NCBI RefSeq assembly: GCF_003515065.1 | Contig: NZ_QXGH01000014.1 | Span: 124,001 to 188,000, forward strand | Direction: 5' to 3' | Source: Nocardioides immobilis | GTDB taxonomy: Bacteria > Actinomycetota > Actinomycetes > Propionibacteriales > Nocardioidaceae | Length of the DNA: 64,000 bases | Part shown: positions 9,787 through 16,477 of the stretch, piece after piece | Layout of the letters: each line of letters opens with the position of its first letter | Position numbering within the stretch: position 1 is the stretch's first letter | Position numbers and translations under genes: made by a program | The notes under the pieces: model-generated | Told to the model about the DNA's origin: nothing | Seen by the model: only the letters and a program-made list of their open reading frames with translations | Database searches by the model: none

Positions 9787-10254
9787 TCAGCCGGCGACCA
9801 CGATCTCCGGCTCGTGCGTCACCGGGAAGTTCACCGACGCGGCGATGAAGCAGTTCTCGCTGGCCTCGTGATGGATCGTGCGGGCGAGCTCGACCTGCGC
9901 AGGATCGGTGATGGTGACCCGCGGCCGCAGCACCACCGAGGTGAACCGCCCGCCCTGACCGACCTGGCTCATCGTTCCCACGGGAGCGTCGGCGTAGTCG
10001 GTGACGACGATGCCGTGGTTGACCGCCGAGTGGAGGTAGGACAGCAGGTGGCACTGCGCGAGCGCGGCCAGCAGCAGCTCCTCGGGGTTCCACCTGGTGC
10101 CGTCGCCGCGGAACGGGACGTCGGAGGAGCCGAGCAGGTCGGGCTTGCCGTCGGCGGTCAGCACGCAGTCACGGCTGTAGTCGCGGTATCCGCTCGTGCC
10201 GCTCCCGCGATTGCCCAACCAGGTCAGCCCGAGGGCGTAGTGATGGTCCGTCAC
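9787..10254 (-). CDS. OsmC-family peroxiredoxin-like protein
   Basis: 155 residues, GTG start. It has the two conserved cysteines of the OsmC/Ohr fold, in LLAALAQCHLLSYLH and HHEASENCFIAASVNFPV, and WNPEELLLAAL typical of the family. OsmC proteins reduce organic hydroperoxides. Third gene behind thrC and cysO, after a weak hairpin at 10273-10290. Confidence 0.9.
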   Translation of the reverse strand: MTDHHYALGLTWLGNRGSGTSGYRDYSRDCVLTADGKPDLLGSSDVPFRGDGTRWNPEELLLAALAQCHLLSYLHSAVNHGIVVTDYADAPVGTMSQVGQGGRFTSVVLRPRVTITDPAQVELARTIHHEASENCFIAASVNFPVTHEPEIVVAG

Positions 10255-10272
10255 CGGACCAGTCTTGCTCAG

Positions 10273-10290
10273 CCGGGGTTCTGTCCCCGG
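10273..10290 (-). terminator. Weak hairpin between cysO and osmC
   Basis: Arms ccgggg and ccccgg with a 6-base loop (ttctgt) downstream of the cysO stop. It could terminate the riboswitch-controlled unit, but the stem is only 6 bp. Confidence 0.35.
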
Positions 10291-10298
10291 GCCAGCCG

Positions 10299-10320
10299 CC
10301 CTTCGACAGACTCAGGAACC
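10299..10320. repeat. cccttcgacagactcagg-type repeat at the cysO stop codon
   Basis: gcccttcgacagactcagga resembles a short repeat (CCCTTCGACAGGCTCAGG) that I recall as frequent in actinobacterial genomes. On the minus strand it starts with tTCCTGAGTCTGTCGAAGG and so supplies the last sense codon (Ser) and the TGA of cysO. Family membership is from memory. Confidence 0.45.
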
Positions 10321-10590
10321 GCCGGCGACTGCGGGGATGACCGAGATCTCGGTGCCGTCGGGGGTCGGGGTGGCGAGGTCCTGCTGGAAGCGGACGTCGT
10401 CGTTGCCGACGTAGACGTTCACGAAGCGGCGGAGCTTGCCGTCCTCGTCGATGATCCGGCCCTTGATGCCGGCGAACTGCGTGTCCAGGTCATCGAGGAC
10501 CTCGGCGAGGGTCGCACCGCTGGCGCTCACCTCGGAATCGCCGCCGGTGTAGGTGCGCAGGATCGTCGGGATCCGGACGCTGACGCTCAT
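10312..10590 (-). CDS. cysO: CysO/MoaD-like ubiquitin-fold sulfur-carrier protein
   Basis: 92 residues, ATG at 10590. It aligns by eye along its length with mycobacterial CysO: VRIPTILRTYTGG near the start, RRFVNVYVGNDDVRF in the middle, and ISVIPAVAGG at the end. Such proteins are thiocarboxylated on a C-terminal Gly-Gly and hand sulfide to a PLP enzyme. Here one extra residue follows (GGS), which would have to be removed, as JAMM peptidases do in related systems. It lies 25 bp after thrC behind the same SAM riboswitch, with no cysM next to it, so the PLP partner may be the ThrC-like protein. Confidence 0.88.
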   Translation of the reverse strand: MSVSVRIPTILRTYTGGDSEVSASGATLAEVLDDLDTQFAGIKGRIIDEDGKLRRFVNVYVGNDDVRFQQDLATPTPDGTEISVIPAVAGGS

Positions 10591-10615
10591 TCGCTGCTTC
10601 TCTCTCTCGTTCGAC

Positions 10616-11902
10616 TCAGATGCCGGTGGCCTTGAAGGCGGCGTACGACGGCGCGATGGTGGCCGCCGCACTGACCTGCCCGGACACCGCGTCGAGGGTC
10701 TTGAGCCCGTGGCCGGTGTTGATGACCACCGTCTCCTGGGTGGGGTCGAGGGCTCCGACCTCGACGAGCTTCTTGGTGACCGCGACGGTGGTGCCGCCCG
10801 CGGTCTCGGTGAAGATGCCCTCGGTCCGGGCGAGCAGCACGATGCCCTCGCGGATCTCGTCGTCGGTGACCTCCTCGACAGCGCCACCGGTACGGCGCGC
10901 GATGTCGAGGACGTAGATGCCGTCGGCGGGGTTGCCGATCGCGAGGCTCTTGGCGATCGTGTCGGGCTTGACCGGGCGGATCGCGTCGGTGCCGGCCTTG
11001 TACGCCGTGGCGACCGGGCCGCAGCCCTCTGCCTGTGCGCCGAAGATCCGGTAGGGCTTCTCCTCGACCAGGCCGAGCTTGATCAGCTCCTGGAACGCCT
11101 TGTCGACCTTGGTCAGCTGCGATCCGGACGCGACCGGGATCACGATCTGGTCGGGCAGCCGCCAGCCGAGCTGCTCGGCGATCTCGTAGCCGAGCGTCTT
11201 GGAGCCCTCGGCGTAGTAGGGCCGGACGTTGACGTTGACGAACGCCCAGCCGTCCTCCTCGCCGGCGATCTCGGAGGCGAGCTTGTTGACGTCGTCGTAG
11301 TTGCCGTCGACGGCCACGAGGTTCTCGGTGAAGATCGCCGAGTTGACCTGCTTGGGGTGCTCGAGGTTGCTCGGGATGAACACGACGGTCTTGATGCCGG
11401 CGCGGGCGCCGGCCGCCGCGACCGCGTTGGCCAGGTTGCCGGTGGACGGGCAGGCGAAGACCTTGGAGCCGAGCTCGCGCGCGGCGCTCAGCGCGCAGGC
11501 GACGACCCGGTCCTTGAAGGAGTTGGTGGGGTTGGTCGAGTCGTCCTTGACCCAGAGGTTCTCGATGCCGAGCTCGCGCCCGAGGTTGTCGGCCTTGAGC
11601 AGCCGGGTGAAGCCGGGCTCGGTGTTGGGGCTCGACTGGATGTCGGTGGGCACGGGCAGCAGCGCCTGGTAGCGCCAGATGTTGCGCGGGCCGGCCTCGA
11701 TCTCCTCGCGGGTGATCGCCGGGAACTCGTAGGACACCTCGAGCGGCCCGAAGCATTCCGGGCAGGCGTAGAACGGGCCGAGCTCCACCTGGTGGCCGCA
11801 CTCGCGACAGGCCAGGGCGACGGCATTGCCGAAGGCGCCCTCACGCGGCCCGGACGCCGGGGTCTCGACGGGACAGTCGGTCTCGGTCACGACAACGCTC
11901 AC
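10616..11902 (-). CDS. thrC: Threonine synthase (long form with N-terminal zinc ribbon)
   Basis: 428 residues, GTG start at 11902 with AAGGAGG four bases upstream. Residues 32-50 form a C-x2-C...C-x2-C ribbon (C32, C35, C47, C50). The PLP lysine is K130 in TNPTNSFKDRV; the PLP phosphate loop is PSTGNLANA. Family reaction: O-phosphohomoserine to threonine plus phosphate. It is the first gene after a SAM-I riboswitch and is followed by a CysO-like sulfur carrier, not by hom or thrB. That setting fits a role in sulfur amino acid synthesis; the catalytic assignment could be threonine synthase or a paralogue using the same substrate. Confidence 0.9.
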   Translation of the reverse strand: MSVVVTETDCPVETPASGPREGAFGNAVALACRECGHQVELGPFYACPECFGPLEVSYEFPAITREEIEAGPRNIWRYQALLPVPTDIQSSPNTEPGFTRLLKADNLGRELGIENLWVKDDSTNPTNSFKDRVVACALSAARELGSKVFACPSTGNLANAVAAAGARAGIKTVVFIPSNLEHPKQVNSAIFTENLVAVDGNYDDVNKLASEIAGEEDGWAFVNVNVRPYYAEGSKTLGYEIAEQLGWRLPDQIVIPVASGSQLTKVDKAFQELIKLGLVEEKPYRIFGAQAEGCGPVATAYKAGTDAIRPVKPDTIAKSLAIGNPADGIYVLDIARRTGGAVEEVTDDEIREGIVLLARTEGIFTETAGGTTVAVTKKLVEVGALDPTQETVVINTGHGLKTLDAVSGQVSAAATIAPSYAAFKATGI

Positions 11903-11913
11903 AGTTCCTCCTT

Positions 11914-12063
11914 CTCATCTGCCCCGGCACGTCCGTCGCGCCGGGTCGGATTTGGCACCGTGTCCCACGTCCGATCCCCAACCCCGTGGTGCGGGTGGGA
12001 GGCGGAGGCTCGTGGCGGTTGCCGGGACTTCGCAGGGCCGTTCCCTCAGTCCCTCTGGATGAG
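11914..12063 (-). promoter_or_regulatory. SAM-I (S-box) riboswitch
   Basis: Read on the minus strand: P1 CTCATC (12063-12058) pairs with GATGAG (11919-11914). Between them are the S-box core segments AGAGGGACTGAGGGA, ACGGCCC, GAAGTCCCGGCAACC and GGTGCCAAATCC. The P1 3' strand is followed at once by the thrC Shine-Dalgarno AAGGAGG. Just outside P1, CCT (12067-12065) can pair with AGG of that sequence, extending P1 over the ribosome site; this predicts that SAM binding shuts off translation. A possible -10 (TAGTTT, 12077-12072) would start the RNA at about this point. Confidence 0.93.
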
Positions 12064-12246
12064 CAGGTCACAAACTATCGGGAAGGAGGTCACCGACTGA
12101 AATCGAGATCCCGACATCCGAGACTGATGTCCACGATCCGAGATGAACTCCAGGGGTCGGAATTGACGGTGGGCTCCTGTCGATCCGGCCGCTCCTCGCC
12201 CGTCATTTCGATGACAGACCGGACACTCACCTGAGAGGTTGCCACC
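12064..12246. other. Divergent intergenic region, thrC leader / yciI-like gene
   Basis: 183 bp upstream of the riboswitch and before the rightward yciI-like gene. A possible minus-strand -10 for thrC lies at 12072-12077. I see no convincing promoter for the rightward gene and no coding sequence. Confidence 0.5.
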
Positions 12247-12615
12247 ATGACCACCTACGTCGTACTCCTGCCCGGCGACGAGACCGCCTGGGAGAACGCC
12301 ACCCCAGAGCAACAGGCGGCCGTCTTCGCCAGGCACGAGGAGTTCAGCCAGGCGCTGGCCGCACGGGGTCACACCGTGACCGGCGGCGAGGAGCTGACGC
12401 ACTCCCGGACCACCCGGAAGGTGGCGCGCAACACCGACGGGAGCCTTCTCGTCACCGACGGCCCCTACGCCGAGACGGTCGAGCAGCTCAGCGGGTTCTA
12501 CGTCGTGGAGTCCGACGACGTCGACGACCTCATCCAGGTCTGCGCGATCCTCGCCGAGCCCGGGAGCGCGCCGGTCGAGGTGCGGGCGGCCGTCGACCAC
12601 AGCGGCGAGGCATGA
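12247..12615 (+). CDS. YciI/DGPF-domain protein
   Basis: 122 residues. The DGPF-type motif is present as VTDGPYAETVEQLSGFYVVE, with NATPEQQAAVFARHEEF upstream, typical of YCII-related proteins coded beside ECF42 sigma factors. These small ferredoxin-fold proteins are thought to modulate the sigma factor or act on small molecules. The gene starts with an ATG after GAGAGG and ends in an ATGA context at the sigma gene. Confidence 0.9.
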   Translation: MTTYVVLLPGDETAWENATPEQQAAVFARHEEFSQALAARGHTVTGGEELTHSRTTRKVARNTDGSLLVTDGPYAETVEQLSGFYVVESDDVDDLIQVCAILAEPGSAPVEVRAAVDHSGEA

Positions 12616-12616
12616 C

Positions 12617-13855
12617 CTGACCAGGGTCGGCACGGCACTCGACCGGGCGCTGCGCGACGAGTGGGGCCGGCTGCTGGCCCTGCTCGTCGCCCGGTTCCGC
12701 CGGCTCGACCTGGCCGAGGACGGGCTCGCGGACGCCTTCGAGGCCGCGGCCCGCACCTGGCCCCACGACGGCGTTCCGGCCAACCCCGCGGGGTGGCTCC
12801 TCACCGCTGCGCGGCGCCGGGTGCTCGACCGGCTCCGGTCCGAGGAGGTCCTCGCCCGGTCCATGCCGCTGCTGGCCGTCGACGCCGAGCTGACCGAGGA
12901 GGCGCAGCGGGTGATGGCGGATCCCGGCGACGAGCTGCTCGACGAGCGGCTGCGCCTGGTGCTGCTCTGCGCGCACCCGCGACTGTCCCGGGAGGCCGCG
13001 GCCGCGCTCACCCTCCGGCTGGTCCTCGGCATCAGCACCGACGACATCGCGCGCCTGTTCCTCCAGACCACCTCCACGATGGCGGCCCGGCTCACCCGGG
13101 CCCGCAAGAAGCTGGCGGGCGAGCGGTTCGCCGTACCGACCGAGGCGGAGCTCGTCGACCGGGTCGGCGTCGTCGCCGAGGTCGCCTACCTCGCGTTCAC
13201 GGCGGGCTACGCACCCGGCTCCGGACCCGACGTGGTGCGGGCCGAGCTCGCCGGCGAGGCGATCCGGCTGGTGCGGGTGCTCCGCACCGTGCTGCCGTAC
13301 GACGACCAGGAGCTCGCCGCCCTCCAGGCGCTGATGCTGCTCCAGCACTCGCGCCGGGACGCGCGCGTGGCCGCCGGCGCGCTGGTCCTCCTGCCCGACC
13401 AGGACCGGTCCCGCTGGCACGCCGCCGAGATCGGCGAGGCGCTCCAGATCCTCCAGCCGCTCACCGCCGCCCCGCCCGCGCCGTACCTGCTGCAGGCGCT
13501 GATCGCCGCCGAGCACGCGATCGCTGCCACCCCCGCCGACACGGCGTGGGAGCGAATCGTGGCCCGCTACGACGAGCTGATCGCCCTCCGCGACACCCCG
13601 GTCGTCCGGCTCGGCCGGGCGATCGCGGTCGCAGAGGCGGACGGGCCCGAGGCCGGCCTGGCCGCGCTCGGCGGCGTGGCGCTCCCCGGCCACCGGCTCC
13701 CTGCGGCCCGCGCCGAGCTGCTCGCCCGGCTCGGCGACCACACCCGCGCGCGGGCGTCGTACGACACCGCGATCACGCTCTGCGCCAACGAGGCCGAGCG
13801 CGCCCACCTCATCCGCCGCCGGGACCTGCTGCCGCCCGACGCGCGTCGTACCTGA
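12617..13855 (+). CDS. ECF42-type RNA polymerase sigma factor with C-terminal TPR-like extension
   Basis: About 412 residues. Region 2 (ALRDEWGRLLALLVARFRRLDLAEDGLADAFEAA), region 4 (LTLRLVLGISTDDIARLFLQTTSTMAARLTRARKKL) and the long helical SnoaL-less C-terminal part of ECF42 are all present. The homologous N-terminus is open from 12617, but the only codon there is CTG. An ATG at 12612 overlaps the yciI stop in the classic ATGA manner but is out of frame by one base; one more C in ACCTGACC would give MTLTRVGTALDRAL. So the start is a CTG or there is a one-base deletion. The final codons RRT and the stop come from a palindromic repeat (13843-13907). Confidence 0.85.
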   Translation: MTRVGTALDRALRDEWGRLLALLVARFRRLDLAEDGLADAFEAAARTWPHDGVPANPAGWLLTAARRRVLDRLRSEEVLARSMPLLAVDAELTEEAQRVMADPGDELLDERLRLVLLCAHPRLSREAAAALTLRLVLGISTDDIARLFLQTTSTMAARLTRARKKLAGERFAVPTEAELVDRVGVVAEVAYLAFTAGYAPGSGPDVVRAELAGEAIRLVRVLRTVLPYDDQELAALQALMLLQHSRRDARVAAGALVLLPDQDRSRWHAAEIGEALQILQPLTAAPPAPYLLQALIAAEHAIAATPADTAWERIVARYDELIALRDTPVVRLGRAIAVAEADGPEAGLAALGGVALPGHRLPAARAELLARLGDHTRARASYDTAITLCANEAERAHLIRRRDLLPPDARRT

Positions 13856-13907
13856 AGTTTCGGCCCCGAATTCGGCGAAAGAGGGGCCGGAAGTTCAGGT
13901 ACGACGC
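13843..13907. repeat. 65-bp palindromic repeat, copy 1, between convergent genes
   Basis: Starts gcgtcgtacctgaagtt and ends aagttcaggtacgacgc, with long complementary arms. A second copy at 59487-59551 is identical at 60 of 65 positions. Both overlap the 3' end of a rightward gene, encoding R-R-T-stop, and both sit between convergent genes. Either a dispersed repeat, a bidirectional terminator, or both. Confidence 0.9.
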
Positions 13908-13923
13908 ACTCCCGGCCAGCCAG

Positions 13924-14775
13924 TCAGCCGCGCGCGGAGCTCTGCATGATGTCGAGCCGCAGCTGGCGCAGCAGGCTGACGACACCGGCCGGACCCTTGA
14001 CCACGACGTCGGAGAGCGGCAGCAGCGCGCTCTGCTCCTGCGACGCCGAGCAGACCCGGAGAGCCGCGAGCCCCTGCTTCTCGAGCTCCGCGACCGCCTC
14101 GAACGCCTCCAGGTCACCGAGGTCGTCCCCTGCGAACATGAACCCCCGGGCGCCGAGCTCGGCGGCGAGCTTCTCGACCACCATCCCCTTGTGGGCGCCC
14201 GGTGAGCGCACCTCGATCACGCTCCGCCCGGGCTCGATCACCATGCCGTGGCGCTCCGCCAGGGAGCGCAGCGGCGGCAGCAGCCGCTCGAACGCGTCCT
14301 GCGGGTCCGGCAGCCGGCGGGTGTGGACCGCGACTGCGAGGCCCTTGTCCTCGACGTAGGCGTCGGAGGCGCCGGCGAGGCGCAGCGTCCGCGGGAGGTC
14401 GCGCTCGAAGGTGGCGAGGCCGCGCGGCGGGCGCGGCGCGATGATCCGCCGGTGCCGTGAGGACCACCGTTCGTTGCCGTACTGGCCGAAGAGGAACAGC
14501 TCCTTGCCGACGCCCTGGATCGCGTCACCGACCTCCTCGAGGCCGCCGAGGTCGAGCGCCTGCCGCGCCGGTCGACCGGTGATCACCGCGATCGCCAGGA
14601 CCTGCGGGGCGAGCTCGACCAGCACATCGGCCGCGTCGGGGTGGATGTGCGCCCGGGTGGGGTCGTCGACGATCGGCGACAAGGTACCGTCGAAGTCGAG
14701 TCCGACGATGGTGCGGTCGGCTACGCGGACCAGGTCCGCGTAGCGATGTTCACCCTCCATAGACGAGAACTGCAC
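13924..14775 (-). CDS. otsB: Trehalose-6-phosphate phosphatase
   Basis: 283 residues from GTG 14775; an ATG at 14760 is the other possible start. HAD motifs: I is VGLDFDGTLSPIV, II is VITGRP, and the metal-binding late motif is FMFAGDDLGDLEAFEAV, with KGMVVEKL as the motif III lysine region. It removes phosphate from trehalose 6-phosphate made by OtsA (17827-19272, opposite strand). Third gene of a leftward set after DUF3263 and LytR_C genes. Confidence 0.93.
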   Translation of the reverse strand: MQFSSMEGEHRYADLVRVADRTIVGLDFDGTLSPIVDDPTRAHIHPDAADVLVELAPQVLAIAVITGRPARQALDLGGLEEVGDAIQGVGKELFLFGQYGNERWSSRHRRIIAPRPPRGLATFERDLPRTLRLAGASDAYVEDKGLAVAVHTRRLPDPQDAFERLLPPLRSLAERHGMVIEPGRSVIEVRSPGAHKGMVVEKLAAELGARGFMFAGDDLGDLEAFEAVAELEKQGLAALRVCSASQEQSALLPLSDVVVKGPAGVVSLLRQLRLDIMQSSARG

Positions 14776-14795
14776 GCGTCAAGCCAACCACGAAA

Positions 14796-14815
14796 CGCAA
14801 CCGGGCCGGGTTGCG
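14796..14815 (-). terminator. Small hairpin after the LytR_C gene
   Basis: cgcaacc and ggttgcg flank a 6-base loop; on the minus strand tttcgtgg follows. Likely a weak terminator before otsB. Confidence 0.4.
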
Positions 14816-14848
14816 GCAGGGTTAACCGATGCCGATCGGGGGGTCGGG

Positions 14849-15412
14849 TCAGCCGAGCGCGCCGGTGAGGATCACGGTCAGGTTGGTGTCGCTCATGGCC
14901 GGGTCCGCCGGCACCAGCCGCTGGATCCCGAGGTCGAGCGCGAGCTTCTGCGCGGCATCGCGCTTGCCGTCCGGGAAGTAGACCGTGGTCGCGGGGATGG
15001 TGCCGTACCAGTTGTCGGCGGCCAGGCCGTTCCACCCGATCTCCTGCACCTGGGCGAGGACCTCGCCGGCCAGCCCGGTGATGCTGGTGTTGTTGAAGAC
15101 GACGACACCGACCTCGCTGCGCACGACCGGCGGCTTGGTCTTCTTGGGCTCGTCCGGGGTGGTGGTCTCGCTGGGGTCGGTCGACTCGTCGTCGGCCGGG
15201 GTCTCGGTGTCGGTCGCCTCGTCGTTGGCGGACGAGGTCGTGATCTCCCGCTCCTTCTGCTCCGCGTCACGGGTGACCGCGAAGGCGATCGCGGCCACGA
15301 CGACGGCGACGATGCTCAGCCAGACGACGGGCGACGGGAGTACGGCGCCGCGCTGGTCGCGGCGGGCGGGGCTGGTGGGGCTGGTCGGGTCGGGGGAAGG
15401 ACGACCGATCAT
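14849..15412 (-). CDS. LytR C-terminal-domain (LytR_C) membrane-anchored protein
   Basis: 187 residues from ATG 15412, preceded by AAAGG. One transmembrane segment (PSPVVWLSIVAVVVAAIAFAV, about residues 26-46), then a Thr/Asp/Glu/Pro-rich linker, then a LytR_C domain (EVGVVVFNNTSITGLAGEVLAQV ... WYGTIPATTVYFPDG). Such domains are found on cell-wall proteins; role unknown. It follows the DUF3263 gene by 14 bp, so they are cotranscribed. Confidence 0.85.
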   Translation of the reverse strand: MIGRPSPDPTSPTSPARRDQRGAVLPSPVVWLSIVAVVVAAIAFAVTRDAEQKEREITTSSANDEATDTETPADDESTDPSETTTPDEPKKTKPPVVRSEVGVVVFNNTSITGLAGEVLAQVQEIGWNGLAADNWYGTIPATTVYFPDGKRDAAQKLALDLGIQRLVPADPAMSDTNLTVILTGALG

Positions 15413-15426
15413 GGGTTGCAGACCTT

Positions 15427-15738
15427 TCAGACCTCGAAGCCGAGGCGTCGTGCCGAGCGCTGGCGCTGGCGCTGCGACCGCAGCCGCCGCAGCCGGCGGA
15501 CGAGCAGCGGGTCGGCGGCGAGCGCCTCGGGCCGGTCGATGAGGGCGTTGAGGACCTGGTAGTAGCGGGTGGAGCTCATGTCGAACTTCTCCCGTACGGC
15601 GGTCTCCTTGGCGCCGGCGTACTTCCACCACTGGCGCTCGAACTCGAGAATCTCGCGGTCGCGGTCGCTGAGGTCGGCCGCGGTGGTCGTCACGGCCCCG
15701 GCTGACTCAGCAGCCGGGATGCTCCGCTGCGGGTCCAT
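15427..15738 (-). CDS. DUF3263 protein (helix-turn-helix-like)
   Basis: 103 residues, ATG after GGAGAAG. The DUF3263 core reads LSDRDREILEFERQWWKYAGAKETAVREKF followed by STRYYQVLNALIDRPEAL, a helical pattern like sigma region 4 or an HTH. Conserved in actinobacteria next to LytR_C genes, as here. The tail is very basic (RRLRRLRSQRQRQRSARR). Function unknown; DNA binding is plausible. Confidence 0.88.
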   Translation of the reverse strand: MDPQRSIPAAESAGAVTTTAADLSDRDREILEFERQWWKYAGAKETAVREKFDMSSTRYYQVLNALIDRPEALAADPLLVRRLRRLRSQRQRQRSARRLGFEV

Positions 15739-15804
15739 TCGCTTCTCCCCCGTGTCGACAGTGGTCCAGGACCCACTGTACGCATCGAATCACACCGATG
15801 TCAT

Positions 15805-16467
15805 TCAGGCCGCCGACGTGTTGCGGAGGAACCGGACGACGGCGAGCACCCGACGGTGCGCGGCGTCGTCGTCCGGAGCCAGGTCGAGCTTCGCGAAGAT
15901 CCGCTGCGTGTGCTTCTCGACGGCACCGAGGGTGACCGTGAGGGCCTCGGCGATCGAGCCGTTCGACCGGCCCTCCGCCATCAGCGCCATCACCTCCCGC
16001 TCGCGCGGCGTCAGCCGGGCGACCGGGTCGCCCGGACGGGACTGGCGGGCCATCAGCTGCCGGACCACCATCGGGTCGAGCACCGTGCCGCCGGCGGCGA
16101 CGGCGTCGACCGAGGTGAGGAACTCGTCGACGTCGGTCACCCGGTCCTTGACCAGGTAGCCGATGCCGCGCTCGCCGGTGGCGAGCAGGTCGTCGGCGTA
16201 CGACACCTCGACGTACTGCGACAGGACCAGCAGCCGGGCCTCCGGCCACCGACGCCGTACGGCGAGCGCGGCACGCAGGCCCTCGTCGGTGTGCGTCGGC
16301 GGCATCCGGACGTCGACGAGGGCGAGGTCGGGGCGCCGGTCGAGCACGGCGTCGACCCACCGCGGTCCGTCGCCCACGGCGTCGACCACCTCGTGGCCCG
16401 CCTCGGTGAGCAGGAGCTGCAGCCCCTCCCGGAGGAGCACCGAGTCGTCGGCCAGCACGATCTTCAT
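15805..16467 (-). CDS. NarL/LuxR-type response regulator
   Basis: 220 residues from ATG 16467. Receiver: MKIVLADDSVLLREGL (acidic pair), phospho-Asp in PDLALVDVRMPP, and the conserved Lys in GYLVKDRV. C-terminal LuxR helix-turn-helix: LTPREREVMALMAEGRSNGSIAEAL ... VEKHTQRIFAKL. Paired with the histidine kinase ending 10 bp upstream. Confidence 0.95.
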   Translation of the reverse strand: MKIVLADDSVLLREGLQLLLTEAGHEVVDAVGDGPRWVDAVLDRRPDLALVDVRMPPTHTDEGLRAALAVRRRWPEARLLVLSQYVEVSYADDLLATGERGIGYLVKDRVTDVDEFLTSVDAVAAGGTVLDPMVVRQLMARQSRPGDPVARLTPREREVMALMAEGRSNGSIAEALTVTLGAVEKHTQRIFAKLDLAPDDDAAHRRVLAVVRFLRNTSAA

Positions 16468-16477
16468 GGGACCAGCC

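Noticed and set aside
12821..13855. Sigma factor starting at the GTG 12821
   Set aside because: This would remove region 2, which is present and conserved upstream; the true start is near 12612-12617.
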